64,000 bases of DNA from Avidesulfovibrio sp964369685 (GCA_964369685.1 CAYJFB010000004.1:1-64000); one strand, 5' to 3'; shown: positions 8,122-17,774, numbered from the stretch's first letter. Notes: generated by a model not told the origin, from the sequence alone. Translations and numbers: made by a program.

Positions 8122-9444
8122 ATGGCTATCATTTTGGAAGAAATAAAATCATGTGGTTGTTCTGCAAAGTCGTCTGGAGCTGATGCTGACGTTGAAAAAA
8201 AAATGGAAACAAGCAACAGCCAAACAGCATGCTCTTGCGACACAACGTTTGAACAACTGCAATCTTGTGCGTGTGGAGCAAAAACACCGTCTTCATCTTG
8301 CGATTCTACGTTAAAAACAACAGATAAAGCCTCAACACCATCTTCATCTTGTGCTTGTGCGTCTCAAAAAATACCATCTGTCCCAACCAAACCACTGACA
8401 ACAATACAATATGCTATATATTTATTGGTGGCTTTTGTTGTTTGGTTTGGGTTATACAATATGACGGTACCTGTGTCACAGTGGCTCACTTTTGATGTTT
8501 TTGGACTGACAGTAGATTCACCGCTGGCTGAAGCTGTAGAGTTTTTTATTTATGATACCACAAAAATTTTATTGCTTTTGATCTTTATGGTTTATGTGAT
8601 AGCTTGGTTACGCGCAGCACTCAACATTGAAAGAGTGCGTGATTATTTGGCAGGGAAAGGCAGGGCGTTGGGGTATCTGACAGGTGCGGGCTTTGGAGCT
8701 GTCACACCGTTTTGTTCTTGTTCGAGCATTCCTTTATTTTTAGGATTTACAACAGCACGGATTCCTTTAGGAATCACCATGACTTTTTTAATCACGTCAC
8801 CGTTGATTAACGAAGTGGCAGTCGTGCTTCTTTGGGGACTGTTGGGTTGGAAATTTACCGTCACCTATGTAACGGTCGGTCTGCTTGCGGGGATTATCGG
8901 CGGCATTTTAATGGATATATTTAAAGCAGAACGATGGTTACAACCTTTTTTGCTCAAAGCCATGGCTGAACAAGCTCAACAAAAATCTTTCATGAGCTTG
9001 GGACGTAAAACAATGAGCGCACACGACAGACACCTTTTTGCAAAAACGGAAACGCGTGATATTGTCGGTCGAGTTTGGAAATGGGTCATTATCGGTGTTG
9101 GTATTGGCGCGGCGTTGCATGGGTATGTGCCTGAGCAATGGTTTGCAGAACATCTTGGCGCGGGTCAATGGTGGTCGGTGCCATTTTCTGTATTGTTAGG
9201 CATTCCTTTGTATACCAATGCAACAGGCATTATTCCTATTATGGAAAGTTTGTTGTTGAAGGGGTTGCCTGTCGGCACGACATTAGCGTTTTGTATGTCG
9301 AGCGTTGCAGTGAGTTTGCCTGAACTTTTGATGCTGAAACAGGTAATGCGTAAAGAATTGCTTATGGGGTTTGTTGTGCTGCTATTGGTTTTATTTACTG
9401 TAGCAGGCTGGATTTTAAATGGCTTTCCAAATGCTATAGGATAA
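8122..9444 (+). CDS. ArsP-like permease with Cys-rich N-terminal tail
   Basis: A 440-aa permease of the DUF318/ArsP superfamily: eight or more helices with the signature PFCSCSSIP (about 197-205) and TSPLINE. Relatives export trivalent organoarsenicals. Ahead of the permease lies an unusual cytoplasmic tail of about 90 residues with nine Cys in CGC, CSC, CAC and CAC pairs plus single Cys, rich in Ser, Thr and Lys. The tail looks like a thiol metal-binding region. Start: ATG 8122 has AAAGGGA six nt upstream; the ATG at 8119 is too close. It follows acr3 in the same direction, 112 nt downstream, and probably belongs to the ArsR regulon. Confidence 0.8.
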   Translation: MAIILEEIKSCGCSAKSSGADADVEKKMETSNSQTACSCDTTFEQLQSCACGAKTPSSSCDSTLKTTDKASTPSSSCACASQKIPSVPTKPLTTIQYAIYLLVAFVVWFGLYNMTVPVSQWLTFDVFGLTVDSPLAEAVEFFIYDTTKILLLLIFMVYVIAWLRAALNIERVRDYLAGKGRALGYLTGAGFGAVTPFCSCSSIPLFLGFTTARIPLGITMTFLITSPLINEVAVVLLWGLLGWKFTVTYVTVGLLAGIIGGILMDIFKAERWLQPFLLKAMAEQAQQKSFMSLGRKTMSAHDRHLFAKTETRDIVGRVWKWVIIGVGIGAALHGYVPEQWFAEHLGAGQWWSVPFSVLLGIPLYTNATGIIPIMESLLLKGLPVGTTLAFCMSSVAVSLPELLMLKQVMRKELLMGFVVLLLVLFTVAGWILNGFPNAIG

Positions 9445-9500
9445 TAACATTTCAATGATCGTTTTTTGAAATGAAGATTTTCGGAGTTGCTTGAATGGTG

Positions 9501-9564
9501 ATACACTCAAAACGTGACCACACATAATGAAACAAAAAGAAACTGTTTCACGTTTTGAGTGTAT
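9501..9564. repeat. Perfect 17-bp inverted repeat between convergent genes
   Basis: Arms 9501-9517 and 9548-9564 are exact complements around a 30-nt loop, which itself holds GAAAC and GTTTC. The element separates the arsenic permease gene (plus) from bacterioferritin (minus). It has no T-run on either side, so it is not a standard intrinsic terminator. Confidence 0.6.
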
Positions 9565-9646
9565 TACAGGAGTAAGGGCTGATTCTGCAAAAGAATTTAT
9601 TGAGAAACAGCGCTGAACTGATTAAAAATAACATATTCTCAATGTT

Positions 9647-10141
9647 CTAATCAGCATCACCGCCGGCCATACGCGCAAGATATGTATTACCAAGATTTGC
9701 TATATGGGTATCAATATCATCAAACCCATTCCAATGTTCTTGTTCTTCGGTAAGAATACGTTCAAATAAACGTTTACTGATGCTATCATTACACTTATTA
9801 CAGATATGAATGAATTCATTATATCGTTCAAGTGCTTTGGATTCAAGTTGACGATCGTATGCAAAAACTTCTTGAATTGACAGTCCTGTTTTTATAGAAT
9901 CATCCAAATCAGAAACAGGGGTTCCGCCAAGTTCTTTAATTCGTTCTGCAAGCCATTCTGCATGGCGCATTTCTTGAATTGATGTTTTACGCATTTCAGA
10001 AGCTAAAGCTCCAAAATTCATGTCATCCAATTCATAGTGATGGATCATATACTGATGAATAGACGTAAGCTCCATTCTACGAGCCATGTTTAAAACAATG
10101 ATGACTTCTGCTACGTTTTTATTTTCTTGTTCTGTTGTCAT
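9647..10141 (-). CDS. bfr: Bacterioferritin
   Basis: A 164-aa ferritin-like four-helix protein. Di-iron ligands are visible: Glu24 in MELTSIHQY, Glu57 and His60 in EMRHAEW, Glu100, and Glu133 with His136 in EEQEHW. Met58, next to Glu57, corresponds to the haem-binding Met of bacterioferritin. It should form a 24-mer shell that oxidises and stores iron and limits oxidative damage, a common gene in Desulfovibrio. The ATG is preceded by AAAGGAG. It is transcribed alone; no Fur box is obvious in the 400 bases upstream. Confidence 0.9.
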   Translation of the reverse strand: MTTEQENKNVAEVIIVLNMARRMELTSIHQYMIHHYELDDMNFGALASEMRKTSIQEMRHAEWLAERIKELGGTPVSDLDDSIKTGLSIQEVFAYDRQLESKALERYNEFIHICNKCNDSISKRLFERILTEEQEHWNGFDDIDTHIANLGNTYLARMAGGDAD

Positions 10142-10412
10142 AGAAAAACTCCTTTTATTATTGTTTTCTTAGGAAAACAAAGTGGTTGTGACAATCCTAA
10201 ACACACGTTTCTTGTATAGATAAAAGAATGCTTGAACGATACGGACTGTTTTAAAAAGAATATTTATTTTTTCTATGATATTGTCTATTATTATAGAGCG
10301 CTAAAGAAAAAGCTTCTCAAGCGATTCCATCCTCCAAAATATGCTGAGGAAAAGTCGAAGCAGCATTGTTATAGCGTTTGATGCAAAAGAAAAATCATTT
10401 AAGATATAATGT

Positions 10413-10461
10413 AAGTCGGGTCGTTTACTCAGCGCAAGGCAGTGAGAAAACGACCCGACTT
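10413..10461. repeat. Dispersed hairpin element, copy A
   Basis: Perfect 14-bp arms (10413-10426, 10448-10461) with an inner CTCA/TGAG stem around an 11-nt loop. The central 39 nt (10418-10456) match 21893-21931 at 31 of 39 positions. It lies downstream of the IMP cyclohydrolase gene, within an otherwise featureless 400-base stretch (10142-10542). No T-run follows on either strand. Confidence 0.6.
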
Positions 10462-10542
10462 GTGTCATAGAAATAAAACCATGATCTTCATCACGTGGTC
10501 TGAGAAAAAGATTGTCTCAGAAAATCAGAAAAAGAAGTTATT

Positions 10543-11133
10543 TTACCGTGTGCTTAAGTATTGTGCAATCATGGTGTCGTAGGTTGCGGTGCGTGCAAAG
10601 GTTGCCGCCGCCATACGCTGTCTGAAGGCCAAAGAAACAGCCATCTGATCACGCATTTCTTCCATCGCTTCAGTATAGTAAGCAATATCAGACAGCACCA
10701 GCATACTATGAAAATTTTTAGCGGCAGCACGTAGCATACAAGGGCCACCAATATCAATTTCTTCAATGGCATCACGCGGTTGCAAGCCTTTTTCTAAAGC
10801 TTTTTCAAAAGCATAGAGATTAACACAAACCAAATCAAAAGCACGAATGCCTTTTTCTTTCAAAGTGTTGAGATGTTCGGGATTGTCTTTATCGGCTAAG
10901 ATTCCGCCGTGAATATACGGATGTAACGTTTTCACGCGTCCTCCGAGAATTTCCGGAAAACCCGTCACATCATGTACAGCCGTTACAGGTAAACCCGCTG
11001 TTTTTAATAATGTAAACGTGCCGCCCGTTGAAACAAGTTCAACACCGCCGGCATGTAAAAAATTTGCAAACTCAACGAGTCCTTCTTTATGCGTCACACT
11101 CAGCAACGCACGCCGAATAGGCAAAACATCCAT
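10543..11133 (-). CDS. Stand-alone IMP cyclohydrolase (PurH N-domain type)
   Basis: A 196-aa protein that aligns with the N-terminal MGS-like domain of PurH: ALLSVTHKEG (9-18), ELVSTGGT, GGRVKTLHPYIHGGILA (64-80) and IDIGGPCMLRAAAKN. This domain closes FAICAR to IMP in the last step of purine synthesis. The formyltransferase half of PurH is absent, so that step must be done by a separate enzyme encoded elsewhere. This split is known in some Desulfovibrio. It is the last gene of a minus-strand run (helicase, uppP, small membrane peptide, this gene). ATG follows AAGGGAG. Confidence 0.85.
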   Translation of the reverse strand: MDVLPIRRALLSVTHKEGLVEFANFLHAGGVELVSTGGTFTLLKTAGLPVTAVHDVTGFPEILGGRVKTLHPYIHGGILADKDNPEHLNTLKEKGIRAFDLVCVNLYAFEKALEKGLQPRDAIEEIDIGGPCMLRAAAKNFHSMLVLSDIAYYTEAMEEMRDQMAVSLAFRQRMAAATFARTATYDTMIAQYLSTR

Positions 11134-11230
11134 ATTTGCTCCCTTAAAAACAAAAAATCATGTGCCAACAGAAGCGTGTGAGGCTTCTCTATTTTTCGGT
11201 TTAATCCTTAAAGTATAGGAAGTGCTTTTT

Positions 11231-11380
11231 TTAATGATCGTGGTGATCCATATGATCGGCTTTTTTGATCCGCATAATTGCAGTACCCATGATCAGCAAA
11301 AAGTACAATGCAATCGCTGTCACGCCTACAAATGCCGCCGGGGTGGAATGCATGGCTGCAGAAATAAGATCGTTGAACAT
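11231..11380 (-). CDS. Small membrane protein with His-rich tail, 49 aa
   Basis: ATG at 11380 with GAGGAG upstream; the product starts MFNDLISAAMHSTPAAF, has one hydrophobic helix (about 16-36, FVGVTAIALYFLLIMGTAIM), a basic patch (RIKK), and ends in HMDHHDH. The longer frame to 11464 has no ribosome site. It lies between uppP and the IMP cyclohydrolase gene, about 100 nt from each, on the same strand. I do not recognise a family; the tail could bind a metal. The clean ribosome site and membrane-protein pattern support coding. Confidence 0.65.
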   Translation of the reverse strand: MFNDLISAAMHSTPAAFVGVTAIALYFLLIMGTAIMRIKKADHMDHHDH

Positions 11381-11487
11381 GGTGAACTCCTCATACAGTC
11401 TTGTTTGTTTTTTTGTTTGTATGGTGTGTTTTGTCTTGTTGTCAAGAGAAACGGTCTGTGTCAATTGTGATGTGATTCAATAGGTAC

Positions 11488-12303
11488 TTATGTCCAAAAA
11501 GAGAAAACCAAGGCTGCTAAAATCAAACGATACACGGCAAAAGGACGTAATGTCAGTCGTGCAAGCAGTGCGATAAAGGTTTTAACGGCTAACCATGCAA
11601 AAATAAATGAAAAAAACATGCCTGCAAGAAAAAAGGACACATCGTCAAGTGAAAGCATCGTCCAACTTTTTAACAACGCATAGCCCGTAGCTGCCACCAT
11701 TAAAGGCACAGCTGCGATGAACGAATATTCGGCAGCCAGATCGCGTCGTAAACCACAAAACATGCCACCCATAATGGTCGATGCCGATCGTGAAAAGCCC
11801 GGCCATAAGGCCAAACATTGGCAAAAGCCGATTTTCACAGCCAAAATCGGTGTGATGTCGTCTAGTTTGTTCACAGTCGGTGTTTGTTTTTCGGTGTGGT
11901 TTTCAATCCAAAACATGCATAACGCCCCAACAACCAACGCAGCACCGACACCGAGTGGGGTAAATAAGGCTGTAATTGTATTGTGCAATAAAAAGCCAAA
12001 TATGGCAGGCGGTAATGTTGTCAGAAACAGCAACATGAAGCCATGTAAACCTGACAGCCCGTTGCTTGTCTGAAAAGATTGACCCTTGGGAAACAATAAT
12101 CCCCAAAACCGTTCCCAATATAAACACACAACAGCAAAAATGGCACCTAATTGAATAACAACTTCAAACGTCTGTGCTTTGATACCGTGAAAACCAAGCA
12201 GTTCTCCTACGAGAATCAAATGACCTGTCGAGGAAACAGGCAAAAATTCTGTCAAGCCTTCCACAGCACCCAAAATAACAGCAAGAAAAAACCAAGATTC
12301 CAT
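11488..12303 (-). CDS. uppP: Undecaprenyl-diphosphatase UppP (BacA)
   Basis: A 271-aa membrane enzyme that dephosphorylates undecaprenyl pyrophosphate in the cell-envelope lipid carrier cycle; extra copies give bacitracin resistance. Both signature blocks are present: EGLTEFLPVSSTGH (15-28) with the catalytic Glu and Ser/His, and PGFSRSASTIMGG near residue 165 with the active Arg. About eight helices, length as in the family. It lies 75 nt after the helicase gene on the same strand, so read-through is likely. Confidence 0.95.
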   Translation of the reverse strand: MESWFFLAVILGAVEGLTEFLPVSSTGHLILVGELLGFHGIKAQTFEVVIQLGAIFAVVCLYWERFWGLLFPKGQSFQTSNGLSGLHGFMLLFLTTLPPAIFGFLLHNTITALFTPLGVGAALVVGALCMFWIENHTEKQTPTVNKLDDITPILAVKIGFCQCLALWPGFSRSASTIMGGMFCGLRRDLAAEYSFIAAVPLMVAATGYALLKSWTMLSLDDVSFFLAGMFFSFIFAWLAVKTFIALLARLTLRPFAVYRLILAALVFSFWT

Positions 12304-12377
12304 AGAGGTACTTTTTTACAATCCTTTCAAGTTGTACAGCGTTTTTTGTCAGAAGTCTTCTGATAAACGTCATCATC

Positions 12378-15300
12378 TCAAACTTCAAAGAGCATTTCAA
12401 GGTCTTCACGAGTGAAGGATTTCCATGTTTCTTGTCCGGGAATCACGGCTTCGGCCACGCCTCGTTTCATGTCTTGCAGTTTCAGAATTTTTTCTTCAAC
12501 ACTGTTTTGGCAAATCAGTTTGTATGAAAATACCTGACGTGTTTGACCGATACGGTGTGTTCTGTCCGTAGCTTGACTTTCGACAGCAGGGTTCCACCAC
12601 GGATCATAGTGGATAACATAGTCTGCCGATGTTAAATTGAGTCCCGTTCCGCCGGCTTTTAAAGAAATAAGGAAGATCGGAATATCATGGGAGTTATTAA
12701 AACGATCTACCTGTTCAAGACGATCTTTGCTTGTTCCGTCAAGATAGCAGAAAGGAATATCTGTCAGTTGCAACCAACCGCGTATGATTTGCAGCATTTG
12801 TACAAATTGCGAGAAGACAAGGACTTTGTGTCCGCCTTCCACAATATCAAAAATCATATCTTTAAAGGCTTCAAATTTTCCTGAAGCCATGCTTGCCGTA
12901 GAAAAGCCCGGCATATCCACTTTCAACAACCGCGGGTGACAACAAATCTGACGCAGTTTGAGTAGGGCATCCAAAATAGACATTTGGCTTTTTGCCATAC
13001 CTTTTGTTTCCACATCGGAAAGCACTTGATCGCGTAATTTTAAGCTCAAGGCCGTATACAGCTCGGATTGTTCTTCCAACATGGCGCAGTAAGAAACGTT
13101 TTCGACCTTAGGCGGCAAATCTTTGGCGACTTCAACCTTAGTACGGCGCAGAATAAACGGTTTGACACGAGTCCGCAAATATTCGAGTGATTCGGAATCG
13201 CCGTCACGAATCGGTTTGACAACCCCACGTTGAAAGGCGTGTTGTGAACCCAAAAAGCCCGGCATTAAAAATTCAAACAACGACCACAATTCAAACAAAT
13301 TGTTTTCAATCGGCGTTCCCGACAAACAAAGCCGCATTCTGGCTCTGATGCTGCGCACGGAACGAGCGGTGATGGTGTTTGGGTTTTTGATATTTTGTGC
13401 TTCATCAAGGATGATGGAGTTAAAGAAGTGTTTTTCCAATTCTTCAAGATCTCGCCGTAGCAGTGCGTATGTGGTGATTACTAAATCCGAGTCCGCAACT
13501 TTGGAAAACATGCCTTCACGGCGAGTGCCGTAAATGATCAAGCGACGTAAACTTGGCACAAATTTTTGTGCTTCACGATCCCAGTTCGGCAAGACCGATG
13601 TCGGTACAACAACAAGGTTGGGGCCTGTTTGCCCATGATTGATCATGTGCTGTACAAATGACAGTGTTTGAATGGTTTTCCCCAAACCCATTTCATCGGC
13701 AAGAATGCCGCCAAAACCATACTCACTCAAGAAGTTCATGTATGAAACGCCTTGCAACTGGTAATTGCGCAAGGTTGCCGTAACGCCGTCTGGGTGATCC
13801 ACGGGAACAATTTCTTTAAAAGTATGAATTTTTTCACGCAAAGAATCCCAAAAACTGTCGGTTTGCACATTCGGCAAATCTTCAAGCAAACTATCAAGTA
13901 CGGTGGCTTCAAATTGTTTAAACTGTTTTCGTGGCGGTTTTGCGGGATCAAAGCCCAAGGCTTGCAGTTTATGCGCCAGTTTTTCTATCCATGCTTCAGG
14001 TAAGCTGGTGTACGAGCCGTCTTTAAGTTGCACATAGCGCCGTCCGCGTGACCATGCTTTCCAGATTCTTTCCAAAGGCAAATTTTGACCGTCATACTCA
14101 ACGTTGATATCCAAAGAAAACCATTTGTCTTTTTCGTTGCTTTCCACTTTTGCGGAAATGATCGGTTGAGCCATGCGTACTTTATAGCGTGTCAAAGCTC
14201 GTTCTCCGTAAACACGCCAGTTTTCAACTAATTTTGGATAGGAATCCAGCAAGAACGCGATCGCTTCTTCAGGTTCCATAAACCACAATTTATTGCTCCG
14301 CGGTTGAAAGCGCATTTCGGTGAGTTGTGCCATCAGATTGGCTTCATCATTTTGATCACGGCGCACAAGAAAGGTGCGTCCTTCAAAGACATAACTGCCT
14401 GTTTGAAAGTCAGGGTTTGGTCCATTCATGGTGAATTCACCGTGAATGGTTTCATAGGTGTTTTGCACCTCAAGGGTCAGCAGGCTGCCTTCTTCATCCA
14501 AGAACAGTTTGGGGTCATAGGTTGCCGGTTGAAATATGGGCTCCATAATTCGCAAGAAATCTTCGGGTTCATAGAGTTCTGAAGCGGGCAGGCGTGTCCA
14601 TACGCGATCCAAGAATTCCGAGATATTGTCTTGCGGTACAACGGGATGGTTGCTGACCAAGCCTTTGATGAGCGATGTGGATAGGCTTGTTTGGATGGGA
14701 TAAAAGCCTTGATTCCAGCAGACCCACAGAGGCATTTGCCCGTGAAACGTGACCGTTTCGCCTTCTTCTTCAGAAATAGAGAATGGTTGTTTTCCTTGAC
14801 GTTGAAGGAGTACTTCAAAGTGCAAGCCTTCTTCGTCAAGTGTTGGACGCAATTTGAGCGACATGGGTGTGCTGACTATATTACAAGGGATGTTTGTGTC
14901 GCGCCACAGCAAGTAATATTCACGCCGTACAGCCCAAAAAAACCATGAAACCAAACCGTCCGGTATTTCAACACGGTGGCCGTAATAATCGAGATAATGG
15001 CCGATTTGGCGTACAACGTTGACGAGTTGGGGAGATTGTTCACACCATTCGGGGTTGCGTGCGATTTGCTCGAGTGATGTTTCTTGGTGAACGGACGAGA
15101 GGCCGATTTTATTCTGTCTGGCTCGATACAAAGCGACAATAAGGCGTCCCGGTTCCGGATGAAAACGAAAAACCAAATAATGCCGCCCAACTTCAGGTTC
15201 CAAAGAGCTGGAAAAAAAATTACGAAAGCTTTGCCGCCAGTCGGCTTTGGCACGCGGCATTTCAATTTCTATGGATGTTGCTTTTTCCAAATCGGCTTGT

Positions 15301-15602
15301 AAAGCCAAAGCACATGCGGCTACATGGCGACACACTCCAACAAAGGAATCGCTACAATTACAAATGGATTGAATACTTTTACCCACAATGTTCAAAGATA
15401 AGCGAGGATTATAATTTTGAAAGTCTTCTCCTTGAACAACACTTTCAATTTCCCAAAAGTCACCGTCTTTTTGAATCGTCAATTTCAAAAGTCCGCCTCC
15501 GGCCAAGATGTCTTGACCCGAGTCTCGAATATACTCCGGAACAGTGTCGTGTAAAAATTGCTGCACCAATGTATTGACAGTGCTTTCTTCTCTCATATTC
15601 AT
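12378..15602 (-). CDS. SNF2/Rad54-family helicase with SWIM zinc finger
   Basis: About 1074 aa. Near the N-terminus a SWIM zinc finger, CxCx7CxH (Cys83, Cys85, Cys93, His95 counted from the ATG at 15608), then a bacterial SNF2 extension of some 500 residues, then the ATPase core: DEMGLGKT (motif I), DEAQNIKN (II), LSGTPIENN (III) and the helicase C domain with QATDRTHRIGQ (VI). Such proteins translocate on DNA or act with RNA polymerase in many bacteria. Three in-frame ATGs lie at 15608, 15602 and 15596; AAGGGA is best spaced for 15602. The gene leads a minus-strand run with uppP. Function beyond ATP-driven translocation is not known. Confidence 0.9.
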   Translation of the reverse strand: MNMREESTVNTLVQQFLHDTVPEYIRDSGQDILAGGGLLKLTIQKDGDFWEIESVVQGEDFQNYNPRLSLNIVGKSIQSICNCSDSFVGVCRHVAACALALQADLEKATSIEIEMPRAKADWRQSFRNFFSSSLEPEVGRHYLVFRFHPEPGRLIVALYRARQNKIGLSSVHQETSLEQIARNPEWCEQSPQLVNVVRQIGHYLDYYGHRVEIPDGLVSWFFWAVRREYYLLWRDTNIPCNIVSTPMSLKLRPTLDEEGLHFEVLLQRQGKQPFSISEEEGETVTFHGQMPLWVCWNQGFYPIQTSLSTSLIKGLVSNHPVVPQDNISEFLDRVWTRLPASELYEPEDFLRIMEPIFQPATYDPKLFLDEEGSLLTLEVQNTYETIHGEFTMNGPNPDFQTGSYVFEGRTFLVRRDQNDEANLMAQLTEMRFQPRSNKLWFMEPEEAIAFLLDSYPKLVENWRVYGERALTRYKVRMAQPIISAKVESNEKDKWFSLDINVEYDGQNLPLERIWKAWSRGRRYVQLKDGSYTSLPEAWIEKLAHKLQALGFDPAKPPRKQFKQFEATVLDSLLEDLPNVQTDSFWDSLREKIHTFKEIVPVDHPDGVTATLRNYQLQGVSYMNFLSEYGFGGILADEMGLGKTIQTLSFVQHMINHGQTGPNLVVVPTSVLPNWDREAQKFVPSLRRLIIYGTRREGMFSKVADSDLVITTYALLRRDLEELEKHFFNSIILDEAQNIKNPNTITARSVRSIRARMRLCLSGTPIENNLFELWSLFEFLMPGFLGSQHAFQRGVVKPIRDGDSESLEYLRTRVKPFILRRTKVEVAKDLPPKVENVSYCAMLEEQSELYTALSLKLRDQVLSDVETKGMAKSQMSILDALLKLRQICCHPRLLKVDMPGFSTASMASGKFEAFKDMIFDIVEGGHKVLVFSQFVQMLQIIRGWLQLTDIPFCYLDGTSKDRLEQVDRFNNSHDIPIFLISLKAGGTGLNLTSADYVIHYDPWWNPAVESQATDRTHRIGQTRQVFSYKLICQNSVEEKILKLQDMKRGVAEAVIPGQETWKSFTREDLEMLFEV

Positions 15603-16343
15603 GTTCATTCCCTTAAAAAAAGTGCAACCTTAAAATAATACGTCTCTTTAGCTCAAGTAGTTTTATGTACTCTCATAAATAAAGTCGCGTTCATCCGTTA
15701 GGGTTATGTTTACATTAAAAATTTTTTTTTAACAAAGGCAAAATATCAAAAAATATATAAAAGTTGTTTCAGAACTCAATACTTTTTAACGTCAAGTCAA
15801 TGTTTGACTGTTAAATAGGTTCGTCGGAATAAGTCAAAAACACAGGCTTTTAGCTGAAGGAAAAACAGATATGTAGGGTATCATACGGTGCAAAAAGCTG
15901 TCTTGATATGCCTTGTGTCGTTACTTTTCGTCAACATCGAGGGGCTTTAAAAAGTATAAGAGTGTCTTGTGATAAAAAAAATAATCTCTGCCTGACAAAA
16001 AAAGAAAGGTTATATTTTTTTATCAGAAGTATTGAAAATTTACGACAATAAGACACCATATCTAATGTTTATTACACAAAACCAACTTTTTTTCAAGTGA
16101 ATAGATTCATAAACAGGAGCTTTAAAAATGTTATGAAAATTTATTAAAAAAAGCAGTAGAGTGATAATAAAAATGAGCATCAAATCGTATTGACTTTTCG
16201 CTTGAATAGCGTGTGGCTCCATAGTATCTCTGATTATTGAAAGAATGTCTGTAAAAAACGGTATACTCAACATGAAGTTGACCGTTTTATATAAAACATG
16301 TAAAATAAAACTTTTGAAACAAGAACTTCCAGGAGTTTTTTTT
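15603..16343. other. Gene-free divergent region
   Basis: About 740 AT-rich bases between the helicase gene (minus) and the biotin carboxylase gene (plus). A minus-strand frame of 77 codons at 16040-16273 has no ribosome site or recognisable content and was not accepted. The stretch should hold both promoters, but I could not define them. It could also hold an unrecognised RNA. Confidence 0.4.
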
Positions 16344-17774
16344 GTGGAGAATCAACAACACAAGGTGCTCGTCGCCAATCGTGGTGAAATTGCCGTACGT
16401 ATTATACAGGCTTGCCACAAACTGAATCTTCCTTTTGTTTGTGTATATACAAAAGAAGACGCTGCCTCGGGACATGTGCGCTTGGCTCGCACGTTGGGAC
16501 AAGAAAAGTCTTTGTTCAGAGTGTCGTCATACCATGATGCCAATGAAATCTTGTCTGTTGCCGATGAGGCCGAAGCCACGGCGATTCATCCCGGTTACGG
16601 ATTTTTTGCCGAAGACTTTCGCTTTGCCCGGCGCGTTACCACTCGTGAACGTCCGCTCATTTTTATTGGGCCTTCATGGCGTGTTATTCGTGATCTGGGA
16701 GATAAAATTAACACAAAACGTTTGGCGCGCAGTCTTGGCGTGCCGACTGTGCCAGGCTCGGACAGACCCATATATGATGAACAAGAAGCTGAACAAGTTG
16801 CCAGAAGTTTGTTTGAATTTCAGCAACAACAAGGTGTTACCCGTCCGTTGGTTTTGGTCAAAGCCTCGGCAGGCGGTGGCGGTATGGGGATTGAAGAAGT
16901 CTATGATATCGATCAGTTCCGCTCTACCTATCGACGGACACGAAACTATGCGATGCGTCAATTCAAAGACGAAGGTGTGCTGATTGAACAACGTATTTGT
17001 GATTTCAATCACCTTGAAGTGCAAATTGTTTCCGATCGTTCGGGTATTAACCCCGTACATTTTGGAACACGCAACTGTTCCATTCAATCAATAGGGCTAC
17101 AAAAACGTATTGAAATTGCTCCGGGATTTGACCCAAGCTCAATCAATTATAAATTTGACGCCGCAAAACTCTTGGAATCTATCACCAACCACTCATTGGC
17201 CATGGCTCGTAAAGTTGGATATGACAATGTCGGGACATGGGAGTGGATCGTAGGGCGCGATGGCAGTCCTTTTTTGATGGAAGTCAACACACGTATTCAG
17301 GTCGAAAATGGTGTTTCGGCTCGCATATCCAGAGTCAACGGACAAGATGGGGTGAATCTCATTGCCGAACAAATTCGTATCGGCTTGGGTGAACCTTTGG
17401 GATATAATCAAGAAAACATCACATTTGAAGGTGTCGGCATTGAATACCGTTTGATTGCCGAAGATCCAGACAACCGTTTTACGCCTTGGGTTGGACGCAT
17501 TGAAACGTTCACCTGGCCCAAAAATGACGAATGGCTACAAATGCATACCCAAGTGCCTACCGCATATGACGGCGAACCCTACGACATCCCTACAGAGTTT
17601 GATCCCAACTTGGCTTTGGCTATTGTCTGGGGGGAATCGCTGACCGAAGTGTCGCAGCGTGGAATCCAATTCCTTGAAACCCTTGATCTCAAAGGGCAAA
17701 ATCAATCGGGTGAAGCGCTCAAGTCAAACGTTGCTTTTTTGCGTGAGAAAACAAAAAACATTCTTCAATTTTAA
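16344..17774 (+). CDS. Biotin carboxylase subunit of an acyl-CoA carboxylase
   Basis: A 476-aa ATP-grasp enzyme: N-terminal HKVLVANRGEIAVRIIQAC, the glycine-rich ATP loop ASAGGGGMGIE, and the active-site strand EVNTRIQVEN. It carboxylates biotin with bicarbonate and ATP. The usual QVEH is QVEN here and the following residues differ from AccC, so it belongs to a divergent branch. I take the GTG at 16344, with AGGAG at 16331, over in-frame ATGs upstream that lack a ribosome site and add an unconserved stretch. The carboxyltransferase and biotin-carrier genes follow on the same strand. Confidence 0.88.
   Translation: MENQQHKVLVANRGEIAVRIIQACHKLNLPFVCVYTKEDAASGHVRLARTLGQEKSLFRVSSYHDANEILSVADEAEATAIHPGYGFFAEDFRFARRVTTRERPLIFIGPSWRVIRDLGDKINTKRLARSLGVPTVPGSDRPIYDEQEAEQVARSLFEFQQQQGVTRPLVLVKASAGGGGMGIEEVYDIDQFRSTYRRTRNYAMRQFKDEGVLIEQRICDFNHLEVQIVSDRSGINPVHFGTRNCSIQSIGLQKRIEIAPGFDPSSINYKFDAAKLLESITNHSLAMARKVGYDNVGTWEWIVGRDGSPFLMEVNTRIQVENGVSARISRVNGQDGVNLIAEQIRIGLGEPLGYNQENITFEGVGIEYRLIAEDPDNRFTPWVGRIETFTWPKNDEWLQMHTQVPTAYDGEPYDIPTEFDPNLALAIVWGESLTEVSQRGIQFLETLDLKGQNQSGEALKSNVAFLREKTKNILQF

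Noticed and set aside
16040..16273. 77-codon minus-strand frame with a hydrophobic stretch
   Set aside because: AT-rich, no ribosome site, no similarity I recognise.
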